NCBI GenBank assembly: GCA_015345905.1
Contig: JADDTR010000009.1
Span: forward strand, 744,001-808,000
Source of the DNA: Aotearoamyces nothofagi
Lineage: Eukaryota; Ascomycota; Leotiomycetes; Leotiales; Tympanidaceae
Reading direction: 5' to 3'
Length of the DNA: 64,000 nt
Shown piece by piece: positions 10,892 to 22,264 of the stretch (position 1 is the first letter of the stretch; each line of letters starts with the position of its first letter). A program made the position numbers and the translations under genes. The notes below the pieces were generated by a model. That model was given only the letters and a program-made list of their open reading frames with translations. It had not been told where the DNA came from and searched no databases.

Positions 10892-11821
10892 GAACTCACC
10901 TCGGGGCCCTTAGGGGGGTCCAAGTCAGCCATTATCCTTAGCAGACAATTGCCGCTGAAAGGACACGAAAGACCACTCGCAAAATGGAAGTAGCTAAGCA
11001 TTTCCTTTGCCCACAAGGCTATGGCAGCTCCAAGATGGCTTTCTAAGATGTTTCTAGACGGGGCCCAATCAATGTAATTTGAGACTATAGTTGAATGGCG
11101 GAACTCTACCTTGGTGAGATACGAACCGCCGGGTACCGTGCCATGCGCTCTCTGTCGTCATATCAGCAGCCTCGACTGCACGATTGAGCCACAGATGTCT
11201 AACGACGATAGTTAAGCGCCGCATAGTAGAAAATCTAGACGCCGCAAACGCCCAAATGATCGCAATTCAATGATCCGCCTAGCAGTACATGTGATTCCGA
11301 TTCACTGTATCTGGTGTAATCGGGATGTAGCTGAGATGAATCCACAGCGCAAAGTCGGGCTGTAGCATCGAATAATATCGCGGGACAGATACTTCGAGTC
11401 TGTCCTGAGCCCCGCGCAAGATGTCTTGCCATTATTGCCGCATTGGCAAATGTTACTCTCCAAGGTATAGATCACATTCCAGGGTGAATCCAGGACAACA
11501 AATTTTGAGAAAGGGATAGAGAAATAAAGATAAAGTCGAACAGCGTATGTACGATATATCACATGCTAGGATAGCACATTTATATACATATTCACAGTCT
11601 CGATGGCCAAGATGCTCCCTTGCAAGAGATCACCAACAGATTCTAGAGCAGGGCAGCTTTGGTATCCCTTGCTTTACTATCGGCACGGGATCTTGCCAAT
11701 ATATGCCACAACGCCTAGATCTCGGGTAAGCTGCTAGTAGGTGACTATTTCTCATGATATATTGCAGCCTTCGGTTTTATCGACTTACCAACGTTAGCAA
11801 TAAACGCAGTCTTGCTCAACC
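10892..11821. other. Intergenic, no supported gene
   Basis: Open frames here are short (60-86 codons) and lack family resemblance. The last 200 bases form the 5' flank of the rhodopsin-domain gene. Confidence 0.5.
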
Positions 11822-13323
11822 ATGGCTGATATTTTGGATCCAAATCCGCTGGCAGTCCTGTCACCACCGCATTGGGTTATTACGTCTGATGACCATGGAG
11901 CTATTGTGGTCATGACTACGTGGATACTGATGTGCTATATGGTTCTCACAGTCATAGCACGGCTTGCTAGAAAGATTCAAATTCGTGCCTGGGCCGTGGA
12001 TGATACTCTGATATCTTTTGCCACTGTTAGTAGCATCAGGATTTTGCATAGCATCTAGCAGTCCAGAAGTGCGTGATGTACTAATAACTCTACGATATAT
12101 AGACACTTGGACTCATTCAGTGCGGTGTGCTCTATTCGTCAGTTCGGTATGGCCTTGGGAGACGACTTGCAAATCTCGACCATAGCGAGATTGACAGTTA
12201 CAATAAAGTAAGTCTTTCTCAGCCCAAGCTGCATTTCTACTATTTTAGCTAATGACATTTCTTCGCCAAGGCCAACTATGCCTTTCAACTATTATTCATT
12301 GCTGTGATCTGCCTTTCAAAGGTCTCGCTGATCGCATTCGTCACAAATCTGTCACCAAGCATGTGGTTATTGAAAGCTTGCCGAGTTATGATAGGCGTCG
12401 TTACAGTCTGGGGAGCAGCCACGTTTTTAGCACTGACCTTTCAGTGCTCATTACCTGACCCGTGGAATACCATTTCTGGGAAATGTCATAATCAGGTAAT
12501 AAACCCCAGAGCTGTCGGGTTCTTCAACTAATTCCAATATAGAAAGCGTTGTACCTATCTGCCGGTATCATTGATCTTATTACAGATGCTGCGATAACGG
12601 CACTACCTGTATTTGTTATATGGAACGTCCAGATTCCTCGAAGACAGAAGACGACGGTGATGGCGGTGTTCTTTGTCCGAATTATGTTTGTCTACCTGGA
12701 CTCATGGATTATATATGGCTAATTCCAAATATAGAGTATGTATTACAGAGGCAGCTCGACTTGTATTTTTGAATAAATACTTGCACGCCGCTGATCTGAC
12801 ATGTAAGCCACTATCTGCGTTTAACCGCAGGATTAATACTCATAACTTCAGGGGAAAACACCACGGTCAATATCTTAACTCAGCAAGTGCTACCCATCAT
12901 AGGATCAACTTCAGCGAGCTAACTGCTAACAGGGCCGTTGCCAACCTGAGCATCATAACAGCCTGCGCTCCTTGCCTCAAACCATTTCTCTCCAGCATGC
13001 GATCTGGCGTGTTCAACACAGGCCTTCCAGCAGGATTTGCGACGGGCGTATCGCATGGGCTGGACTCGAGCAACAACAGCAAGGACAGGAACAGTAAGCT
13101 GGAGCACGAGCTATATGGCAGCAAAAGGGTCAGCAATGTCTACACGGTCGTCGAGGGCGGAGGATTGCCCAGATCAGAGAGCAAATCACGACTGACTGAT
13201 GATGATGATCGCATTGTTCAGACCACGGAGTTTACCCTTAATATGGCAAACACGGCCCGTCAGGACAGTGGTGATCTCGTCATCCATAGTGGAGGTTCTC
13301 ACGGAAATCATCCTGTAAGCTAG
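11822..13323 (+). CDS. PTH11-like / fungal rhodopsin-domain membrane protein
   Basis: Predicted seven-TM protein of the fungal rhodopsin-domain family (PTH11-like, often linked to surface sensing, though most members are unstudied). ATG at 11822 (MADILDPNPLAV). Exon 1 ends DDTLISFAT and joins TLGLIQCGVLYSSVRYGLG, then ANYAFQLLFIAVICLSKVSL, then KALYLSAGIIDLITDAAITA. The hallmark NLSIITACAPCLKPF appears near the end, followed by a hydrophilic tail with a run of Asp and stop TAG at 13321-13323. At least five introns are needed. The short exons between 12690 and 12935 (around LVFLNKYLHAADLT) are not resolved. Length of about 380 residues fits the family. Confidence 0.8.
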
Positions 13324-13735
13324 AGTATGATGGGCGAATCTGTGAATATATTAGTGTATGATTATCTAGTTTGTATCAATAGAGATGTTTTACATATAGA
13401 ATATTTATAAACTTCAATAAACTCCATAGGTACCTTGTTATCGTTGCGTTGCGATAAATTTAGGCTTAACTCACTGTCGCCAGTGCTAAATGAAGCCTGA
13501 CCGCCGCAATTCAACGTACCTAACTCGTTATTGTACGACCTCGGTATATTCTGTACTACCGTACAGCGAACCCAACACCATTGCACTAAAACGCGCCCTT
13601 TTGATAAGTATGTATAAGAAGAGTTAAAAACAAAAGAATTTCTACCCCAGTAATGACAACTTCTCCCTCATCGTATCTCTCTCATACCGTCTCCAGTCGT
13701 CTTCCATTTATCGTCTCGGACTCCGTCATCGCACC
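13324..13735. other. Intergenic, GNAT promoter side
   Basis: No gene seen. The final 100 bases are pyrimidine-rich (CT-rich), as often seen upstream of ascomycete start codons, and lead into CACCATGG. Confidence 0.5.
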
Positions 13736-14578
13736 ATGGCAATCCGCAAAGCCACGCCCGCGGACCATCGCGCCATGGCCGAGATTGCAGCAGCGGCATT
13801 CATGGACGACGGTTTCGCCGGGCAGTACTTGGCCCCTCACCGTCGCGAATATCCCGAGGACTTCATCTTGAAGGGGGAGCGCAACTTCTGGGTCAGGAGC
13901 AATGATCCTACGCGCGAGTACCTCGTTGCTGTCGACGATGTCTCGGGGGAGGTCGTTGGTCTTGCGGGCTGGGCGAGGATGGGTCCTGGGGCCGCGAAAA
14001 GACCATATCCAATTAGTTCACGTAAGAATTGTCTTCTTCTGCTCTGTTTGATATACATTGCTTTCTTTCCTTTCTCTCTTGTGGTCATGGCTCTTCTACA
14101 TCAATAACGAAGGGACTCGTTTCCACCTGGACCGCACTCAGGTCTTTTTTCATCTTCCAATCCAAACAGAAACGTTTCTACTAACTCAGTGCCAGGTCTA
14201 AGGTTCTTTTACACCTACTACATGTGCAAAGTGTCAAAATATATCTGGCCAGACCGCTCTGCCGATCCTGCCCACCTCGCAGCATTCGAGTCTACAAAGC
14301 CACTCACCGCCCACTTCTGGGCCGGAGACCGCGCCGAGTGCTGGTTCCTAGACGTCCTCTGCGTGCATCCCGAGCACGAAGGTAAAGGGCATGGTAAGGC
14401 CCTTCTGCTCTGGGGTATTGAGCGTTCGGAAGAGGAAGGCGTTTGTACGTCGCTCATTGCGGCTTTCGAGAAGGATTCGTTCTATGCAAAATTTGGATTT
14501 CGAGAGGTCGGGATGGCGAATGTTGGGCCTCTGGAGGAGGTTACAGGTGGTGCTGTGATGTTCAGAGATGCGAAATGA
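13736..14578 (+). CDS. GNAT-family N-acetyltransferase
   Basis: Acetyl-CoA-dependent acetyltransferase of unknown substrate. ATG at 13736 lies in a good context (CACCATGG) and gives MAIRKATPADHRAMAEIAAA, a typical GNAT opening. Exon 1 ends near PYPISS with donor GTAAGA at about 14021. The next exon resumes near LRFFYTYYMCKVSKYIWPD. Acetyl-CoA motif A is CVHPEHEGKGHGKALL (Q/RxxGxG form) and the C-terminus has FYAKFGFREVG. About 230 residues, with stop TGA at 14576-14578. It resembles the fungal group that acts on small amines or toxins, but that is only inference. Confidence 0.82.
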
Positions 14579-14983
14579 CGTTGTATAATTTTTCTTGGGA
14601 CTCTATGGTAAACCGTGAGGTGTTTAGGTAGGCTATTTGAGGTGCGAGGCTATTTTCAAAATTGAAGCACGCATATAACCACCAAAGATATACATGTTTT
14701 TGATTGGAGAGTGCTATATATTCGTCGCTCGTGCCCATAAACTCGCCATTTAACACATCGAATTTGTAGATATCTGCCTTGCAGAATGTGCCGGTCGACA
14801 GGCATTTCTCTGCTGTATAACAAAGATAAGCGTTACTGCCACTGCGGCAAAGATGCATATTATCCGAGTATATGTCCTTCGGCGTGCACTTCTCATTCTT
14901 AAGCGTATTTTGTCATCAGCAATCGGTGTAAGTATAGCCGGTATATTCTCCATAGGCAGAAGATGCCATACCCGATTAGCATT
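14579..14983. other. Convergent 3' flanks, no gene
   Basis: Spacer between the tail-to-tail GNAT and regulator genes. No open frame of interest. Confidence 0.5.
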
Positions 14984-17306
14984 TCAGGCAGTTATCAGGC
15001 TGTTTTCAATCAAAGCTACCAAGGACGAATCCCATGATTGAACAGATGTTGACAAAGAGATCTTGAATCCTTCCATCAATATTCGAAGCTTACATCGACA
15101 CAATGGATATTCCAAAGACTTGAAGTCGTAGTCATTATTAGAGATTAGCGAAAGGCTCCGAGGGTCATTTACGCAGGAATGATCGCACTCCGGTTTGCTG
15201 AGAATGAAGTGTTCCCAGACAACAAGAGCGGCAGGTGATAATACCATAGGCGCTATCGGATCCGCATCAGACTTATATTGACGATGATTCTCGTAGACTG
15301 TTAGCACCTGCACGGAGTGCCAAAGTGCCCGTTGCCTGTCGACGGCTTGGGTCCATGTCTGAGCTATCGCTATTTCGTTGTCACGGCTGGTGGGACCAGT
15401 TGGCATATCTAATAAGTTCAATAATTTCCACAAAATTGTTCAACGATGTATATCTTACTTCTCATGGCTCTCTTAGCTAGGAGAATTAGTGTTCGGATAT
15501 CGGTATTCAAATGCAGACTAATAAGGTGATAGAGCATAAGAGTGTCGAAGTAAATACTCCCCTCGTGCTCAAACACTAGATCTGTAGGAGAAGGATTATT
15601 GATTCCTTGATTCGAGACTATAGAATTGCGATGGGCAGTTTGAGACTGGAGCTCCTCTTCTGAGCAACGTTCAAGGACGTCTTTCCAGGCAGCAAGGCGA
15701 CGTTGCAAACTTTGTTTCTGAACTGTATCATTGAATTTAGTGCTCAGTTCTCTTTCCCGATACTGCCAGACATCCCAATGTATCGCACAGAAAGCCAACT
15801 GGATATCTTCTATTATTAATAGAGAAGGTTTCTGGCATCCTTCGCGGATAAGATCATAAATACTCAGTTTGTCGCGTTCGGCGGGTTCTCGTTGCGGTTT
15901 CAATTCTTTAAGAATTAACCCAGATACATTCCATAGAGCGAAGTTAGAAAGAGGATTGAAGTGCAGCTCCTCTGGTCTGAGTAGAGGAGGTTCGTCACGC
16001 AGAATAGCGAGGTAGGTGTCGATTTTGAAGAGAGCTACGGCCAGTCTAAGAACAGATATAAGCACTAGCGGATATGCAGGCCAAAGTGATTACCTTTTTC
16101 TTAACTCCTTCTTTACCCATAGGAAGGGGAAATATTGACCTGGGATGTCGGTTGCCAAGGCTGTAGATGTTCCAGACCGAAATAAGCCTGCTTCTCGGAG
16201 GACAGCTACCAACATATTCCGCAAGATGATAACTCTACTGACGACCTCATCTCTCTAATAGGGCATAAGCGTTGCATATATTCCGTTCATGGTAGGGCTA
16301 ACATACACCAGTGTAGGCTCCAAAGATGATGTTGAGCAATGATGCTTGATAGATTATAATTGGAAAAGACTTATCCATACCCCTGTTAGATGATACCTGA
16401 ATCTTATGGTACTGCGTCAGTTCGAGATCATACGAGAGACAGAAGATAACACGACAGATGGAAAACAATTCATACCAAACGTGACATTGTGTAATCCATT
16501 AGGCGTTCGTGGATGGAAAGGGCTATATCTCTTGCGTCGCCCGTATCATCTAACCAAGCACCTATCATGAATACAGATGATGTCAATACAAACGGATCTG
16601 CTTGTTCATCGAATGAAGGTGCATGGATTATTGGCCAGTGATGGTGAAAGTGAGTAAAGTATAGCTTTGCGTAGTTATTAACGAGTGGTATAGGGACAAG
16701 GGGGGGAAGCTGCTCAGTCTCAATACCCTGAGCTGCTGAAGCAAAGTCCACTACTAGTATCTCAGAAAGTGAGTTTGATACATCGGAAGGCCTGTCTGCA
16801 CGGGGCATATCCCTAGGGTCTACTCCAACGGTAACATCGGCCTTGGGAGCGTTGGGGCTTGCGGAAGTAGGAGACTTTTGGTGCGACAATGCATCTTTTT
16901 CTCCACCTCCCCTATGATCCTTACATTCCAGGCCTCGCTTGGAGCATGGAGTGCATGGAAATACTCCAGTACATCTCGTTTTACTCGCATGGCACCTATC
17001 ACAGGCACGTCTATTTCGGCCATGAGATTCAACGGGTACAGCGTGACGGCCTATATGCCGTTGCAACACATCACTGCATCTTATTAGCAGGGGCTCAATG
17101 GTTCACTCATCTCTACAGGCAATATACTTGCGGACGAATGGTCTAGAACAGATATTGCAGGTATAGGATGGTGTTGATGTGTGAGATCTTGCATGTCGCG
17201 TGAGATGCTCTTTGCGAATGAAGCTTCGTCCACATCCAGTAGACTGGCAGATGAATCTAACTGGCGGCTGGTCCTGCATGGGACTACTTAACGTCTCCTT
17301 GTTCAT
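14984..17306 (-). CDS. Transcription factor with C2H2 plus Zn(II)2Cys6 fingers
   Basis: Nuclear DNA-binding regulator read on minus from ATG at 17304-17306. Two C2H2 fingers come first (CQSTGCGRSFIRKEHLTRH and CNICSRPFVRK joined by splicing to SDVLQRHIGRH). A Zn2Cys6 cluster follows directly, ACDRCHASKTRC...CTPCSKRGLEC. The middle region carries YFTHFHHHWPIIHAPSF, the usual opening of the fungal-specific regulatory domain, and continues through exons with IIIYQASLLNIIFG, VVSRVIILRNMLVAVLREAG, LAVALFKIDTYLAILRDEPP and ILSKPECD. About 650 residues with at least five introns, no damage seen. It sits upstream of and divergent from the NmrA-like gene, so it might control that gene, but this is inference. 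Confidence 0.85.
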
Positions 17307-18204
17307 AGCTGCAACTGCTCATCGCCGGTAATGGGATATGCTGGAAGTCCGTGAAAGCGACTTAACTGATGGTATTAGTCGAGAACTGGTCTCAAACATT
17401 GATGATATCTCTTGCTTCGTTCGTCTCTAGCGGCTCCGGGTGAGATTCGGCCACAAGTCTAATAACATGGTATTCCAACCAGGTCTACCGATGTCAAAGC
17501 CCTTCTCTCACCACCGTACGGTGGGGGTTTCGTTTTCCCAGTTATTGACTACATAACCGTACAGATAAATCCGACAGCGCGTACTTATAGCGATCACACG
17601 CCTTCGCACTGTTCGCACCCTGTGCACGTGATGAATAGTGTATTGAGCTGTCAAAGCTGATAATCACCAAAGGGGAGAGGTGAGGGTCGTCGGGTTAGTA
17701 AGGATGCCACTCGGCAAGGCGGCGCACCTCCATCCCACCGGCAGCCGAGTGGCGCGATTTTAGCGGCTGGCTGATTATTCAGCACCGTAGTTGGCCAATT
17801 GACGCCGTCTGCCGTCAGCAGCGTTCACAGTAAGCGCGTCACATCAACAGTAACGTATGTGCGTATGTGCCCATGTGCACTGTTACAGCTGGGACTACAA
17901 CACTATCCCCCTCTTGATTAATCACGTAATTCATCATATTTGCATCGTCATCAGTTATTGGTGAGATGCCCTCGCCGTTATACGACAACTGCATTTCGCC
18001 CGGCAGTCCCAAAACCTGATATATCCGTCCACAATTGCGTCCTTACCTGAATGCATCCCACCCGGCAGAGCTGAGCTCGAGGGAGATGATATAAAGGCTC
18101 AGGTTTCCACTTTCTTGACTCTCTCATTTAATACTCTCTCAATCTACCTTAGTACCTATTACTCAACGAAGATCTCTGTAACTCTCTTCCGTCTCTAGAA
18201 CATC
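17307..18204 (+). promoter_or_regulatory. Divergent promoter region, CCAAT and TATA boxes
   Basis: This 0.9 kb spacer separates the C2H2/Zn2Cys6 regulator (minus) from the NmrA-like gene (plus). A CCAAT box is at 17795-17799. A TATA-like TATAAAG is at about 18090-18096, 109 bases before the ATG, followed by a CT-rich leader. Short GC-rich inverted words such as CGGCAGCCG may be regulator sites. No gene is seen. Confidence 0.5.
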
Positions 18205-19201
18205 ATGGCTGCTATTAAGAATGTTGCTATCGCCGGAGCCTCCGGCAACCTTGGCCCGGCCGTCCTCAACGCCCTCCTCGAGTCTGGCAAATTCAACGTG
18301 ACAGTCCTGACCCGTCAATCCACGACGTACAAATTCCCTTCTGCTGCCAAAGTTGTTCCCGTCGACTACTCATCCCAAGAAGCTATCACTGCAGCGCTCA
18401 AGGGCCAAGACGCACTCATTTCCAACCTAGCAGCCACCCGCACATTTGACGAGGAGAAAATCCTGATTGATGCTGCCATTGCCGCTGGCGTAAAGCGTTT
18501 CCTACCGTCAGAATTCGGCGCGGATATTGACAACCCTAATACTAGCACTCTGCCCGTCTTTGCCGTCAAGGTAAAGGTCAAGGAGTACCTGGCTGAGAAG
18601 GTCAAGGCCCACCCAAAGTTCTCTTACTCACTCTTGCGAACCTGCGCGATCTTGGATTGGGGTCTCCAAGTCGGCTTTCTGTTCAATGTCAAGGACTTCA
18701 AGCCCACTATTTATGATGGCGGCAACACGTACGTACATATTGTTTCTTCGGGCGAGTCTTATAACTCGAGCTATCGTCTCCGAGATAGTTACTAACATTA
18801 CTACCTACAGCCTTTTCAGCGCCACCACCCTCGCAACTATCGGCCAAGCTGTCGTCGGCGTTCTAACGCACCTAGACGCGACGGCCAACCGCGTAGTCTA
18901 CGTTTCCGATATCACACTCTCGCAAGGCCAAATCCTCACGATTGCGCAGAAACTAACCCCAGGTGTTAAATGGGAGCCTGTTTATGTTGAGTCCTCCAAG
19001 GTGAAGACTGCTTCCGACGAGAGGCTTGCAAAGGGCTTGATTGATGCAGAGACCCTTGTCCCATACATCCACATCGCTCTCTTTAACGCTGAATATGGCG
19101 GACACTTCCAGAAGCTAGATAATGATCTCCTAGGACTGAAGGGCAAGACTGTGGAAGATGTTGAGGAGATGTTGAAGCCGCTGCTAGCTGGTGCTAAGTA
19201 A
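18205..19201 (+). CDS. NmrA-like NAD(P)-binding / isoflavone-reductase-like protein
   Basis: Atypical short-chain dehydrogenase fold. The N-terminal NAD(P) motif is GASGNLG (residues about 11-17), with FLPSEFGADIDNP at about residue 95, a block typical of the isoflavone/phenylcoumaran reductase and NmrA branch. A lysine pair occurs at VKVKVKEYL, near where the catalytic Lys of the reductases lies. One intron of roughly 80 bases follows YDGGNT (donor GTACGT at about 18730) and the second exon starts LFSATTLATIGQAVVG. It ends LLAGAK with TAA at 19199-19201. About 300 residues, intact. Members act as oxidoreductases or redox sensors, and the substrate here is unknown. Confidence 0.87.
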
Positions 19202-19861
19202 GCTCGTTGATGGACCGAGCGTTGACGAGTTACGGCATTGCTTAAAAGTCTCTCAGTCATAAAATATAATTAAACAACATTCATCCACTTCCCTATAGTT
19301 GTCAGAATGGCAATGATTAGTAAACGGCACGAGAGCTTTTAGGTGTATTAGAAAAGAAAGGCAAAAGAGTCAAACATGTCCCTAAGACTGCGGTATTTAT
19401 ACAGGCAGGGACGCTACGGTCTTGGTGTCGGAGCATCATTCCTCCGAGTCCCGGTTCCATTATTATTTCTGTTATTAGTAAACGACAAGACCTTTAGTAA
19501 AGCCAGCCACAGAGACTTTGCGCCGTGTGGCAGTGGGCGGTGCAGCTGCTGAGAAGTTGCGTGGCGTAGAGCTCGTTTCCTCATTTGGACATACGTGCCG
19601 GTTCTGCCGTCTTTCACCGACTAAATAATATTGAGACGGAATTTCGAGGCAGCTTCTTTTTTGGCGGGAGACGGATTATGTTATGAAGTATCTTCAACGC
19701 TCGCTCACATCGACTCTATTTCTCGTCTCGCACCCCGTGTGCTATAGCTGTAGGATCTTCCTTGTATGCTTAGTTGAAACCTTCGGCATTGTCATCCTAC
19801 AGGCCTTTGGGCCCTGAAGGCTGCACAACCAATATCTCGAGCCTATCGAGCCTACAGAGCC
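19202..19861. other. Intergenic before the helicase gene
   Basis: No supported gene. Contains the 3' flank of the NmrA-like gene and the 5' leader of the DEAD-box gene. Confidence 0.5.
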
Positions 19862-21736
19862 ATGTTTCGCCCCAATAAGGGTGTTTGCTTTTTGTGTCAA
19901 ATTAGCCAGAGTCCAAGGACCTCCACATGGAGGCCATTACTGTCATGGCAGGCACAAAGAGCGGCGTCACAACTCGAGACGCGGTATCCTTCCCGCATGA
20001 CACTTTCCCCCCGAGTCGCGCAATCAAATCCGAAAACTGCGCCGAGCGGAAGGCCTATTAAACGCCGACAGAATGGTCCATTTGGAGGGATGAATCTCAC
20101 AGAGGCAAGAATAAGAGGAGTGCCGGAAAAGCGATCTGCCCAGCAAGAGAGGCGCTCGGGGGGCAAAGGCAACCACACTGAGAAAACAGACCGAAGAGAA
20201 GGCTTCCACGCCCTCAAGATGCAGAGGTCACTAGCACCTGTCTCTTATACCCAACGAACTGCAATCAAAGCACGGTTGAGTGAGCTCGAATCTTTCAAAG
20301 ACTTTGCTCTGTTACCAAGTGTGCAGGCATCAATCGAAGCGCAGGCGCTACAGGGACTAGAAGACATATCACCCACAGCAGTACAACGACTTGCTATACC
20401 GGCACTGTTGGGTGAAGTGAGCAGGTTTGCTAGGAAGAGAGAGGTCAAGGACAGGCAGGATTTCCTCATTGCGGCGGAGACTGGGTCGGGCAAGACACTA
20501 GCATATCTCCTACCAACAATCGATGCTATCAAACGAGCAGAAACAGCAGATGCGGAAGTCGAGGCATATGAGAAGGCCAAGCAGGAGGAAGAGATCAAGC
20601 AAAACAACCTTACTTTAGTTTCACCTCCTTTGTCAAACATGCCTCACCCTACTACTGGAAGACCTCGCGCCATCATACTCCTCCCCACGTCTGAGCTCGT
20701 CGCGCAAGTTGGCCACCTCACCAAGGCTCTCTCGCATACTGTTAAATTTCGTTCCGCAATGATTTCTTCGGCTTTTAGTGGCAAGGTCATTCGAAATCGC
20801 CTTTTCTCCCCACAAGGGCTAGATATCCTTATATCTACTCCTCATCTTCTCTCTTCCATCGCAGACTCTGACCCAAATATTCTGTCCAGAGTCACGCACC
20901 TCATCATCGACGAAGCCGATTCTCTTCTCGATCGTGGATTCTCTCCTCTAACCTCTGCCATCATTGATCGTGCAAATCCGTCTCTTCAGCAACTTGTCTT
21001 ATGTTCTGCCACTATCCCAAGAAGCATGGACACTTACTTGCGAAAACGCTTCCCCGATATTCGCCGCCTCGCAACACCTAATCTTCACGCTATTCCTCGC
21101 CGTGTGCAACTTGGTGTTGTGGATGTGGAAAAAGACCCTTATCGAGGTAACAAAAATCTTGCCTGTGCTGATACGATATGGTCTATTGGTAAAGCAGGTG
21201 CAATGCATGAGGGTCCAGACAAGAATGCCATGGACGTCAAACACATCCTTGTATTCGTCAACGAGCGTGAAAAAGCACAAGAGGTTGCAGAATATCTCGC
21301 CAGCAAAGGTGTTGATGCCTTTGCTCTTAGCAGAGACACTCCTGAGCAACGCGCATCTGAAATTTTGGCAGAGTTCACTGCAGCTGGAAAGGTCACAATA
21401 CCCAAAACTGAAGGCAGTCATCCAGGATCATTGGCAGATAATCAGCCCAACTATGTTCCTCCAGGGCATGTTGCACCACCAGTGAAGAGATCATTACCCA
21501 ATACAAAAGTGCTGGTAACGACGGATTTGGGAAGCAGAGGTATTGACACCTTGGCTGTTAGGCACGTTATATTATATGATGTGCCACATTCTACGATCGA
21601 TTTCATCCACAGGCTTGGCAGGACTGGCCGCATGGGTAGACGTGGGAGAGGTATTGTACTTGTTGGAAAGAATGACAGGAGGGACGTGGTCAGGGAAGTC
21701 AAAGAAGGCATGTTCAAAGGACAAGCGCTTATTTAG
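19862..21736 (+). CDS. MRH4: Mitochondrial DEAD-box RNA helicase, MRH4 type
   Basis: Single-exon ATP-dependent RNA helicase of 624 residues. MRH4 in yeast acts in assembly of the mitochondrial large ribosomal subunit. The N-terminus is basic with few acids (MFRPNKG, RAASQLETRYPSRM), as in a mitochondrial presequence. Helicase motifs in order: Q-motif region ISPTAVQRLAIPALL at about 178, motif I AETGSGKT at about 204, motif II DEAD at about 350, SAT at about 381, TTDLGSRGID at about 556, and HRLGRTGRMGRRG at about 583. A long spacer rich in Glu/Lys before PHPTTGRPRAIILLPTSELV and ALSRDTPEQRASEIL are as seen in fungal MRH4. Intact. The symbol rests on overall match, not on a search. Confidence 0.85.
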   Translation: MFRPNKGVCFLCQISQSPRTSTWRPLLSWQAQRAASQLETRYPSRMTLSPRVAQSNPKTAPSGRPIKRRQNGPFGGMNLTEARIRGVPEKRSAQQERRSGGKGNHTEKTDRREGFHALKMQRSLAPVSYTQRTAIKARLSELESFKDFALLPSVQASIEAQALQGLEDISPTAVQRLAIPALLGEVSRFARKREVKDRQDFLIAAETGSGKTLAYLLPTIDAIKRAETADAEVEAYEKAKQEEEIKQNNLTLVSPPLSNMPHPTTGRPRAIILLPTSELVAQVGHLTKALSHTVKFRSAMISSAFSGKVIRNRLFSPQGLDILISTPHLLSSIADSDPNILSRVTHLIIDEADSLLDRGFSPLTSAIIDRANPSLQQLVLCSATIPRSMDTYLRKRFPDIRRLATPNLHAIPRRVQLGVVDVEKDPYRGNKNLACADTIWSIGKAGAMHEGPDKNAMDVKHILVFVNEREKAQEVAEYLASKGVDAFALSRDTPEQRASEILAEFTAAGKVTIPKTEGSHPGSLADNQPNYVPPGHVAPPVKRSLPNTKVLVTTDLGSRGIDTLAVRHVILYDVPHSTIDFIHRLGRTGRMGRRGRGIVLVGKNDRRDVVREVKEGMFKGQALI

Positions 21737-22264
21737 ATGGATTGGGCTCTCTATCTATCCTTATGTTATTAGAATATGTATATTACGTGTAAATTTAATA
21801 ATAAACCTGATTCATCACACGTGTATTGCGCTGCATAGCAAGTGGAAGTTTTTTGGCCGAGATGTACGTACAGTCTACTAGTCTACATCCTTGGATGATT
21901 ACTTCGTGGCTGGTGTCGGCTCAACTCTTTTTATTCAGAAGATAATATACCTAAAATAGAAGCTCTTGTCGTTCATTGACAAAGCAGAAACTTAGCTTTG
22001 TATAAGCCAGCTTCTTCAGCGATGCTAATCTAGAAATTCCACAGCGATGACGAGACGCTAAATAATCATCGAGGGCCCTCAACCTTCTGATATGTCGCTT
22101 ACAGTCTAGCCAAGCCAAACAATCGCGTCGCGTCATTGCATCTCCACCACCTTCTACTAACATTGTCGCATTATCCACCGACGTCAAATTGAGTCGATAC
22201 GATAATTTCAATAGCCAACATCGAGAGCCTGGATCACTGATAGCAAACGAACGGTTTACCCATA
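21737..22264. other. Intergenic, no gene
   Basis: Spacer between two same-strand single-exon genes. No supported feature. Confidence 0.5.
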
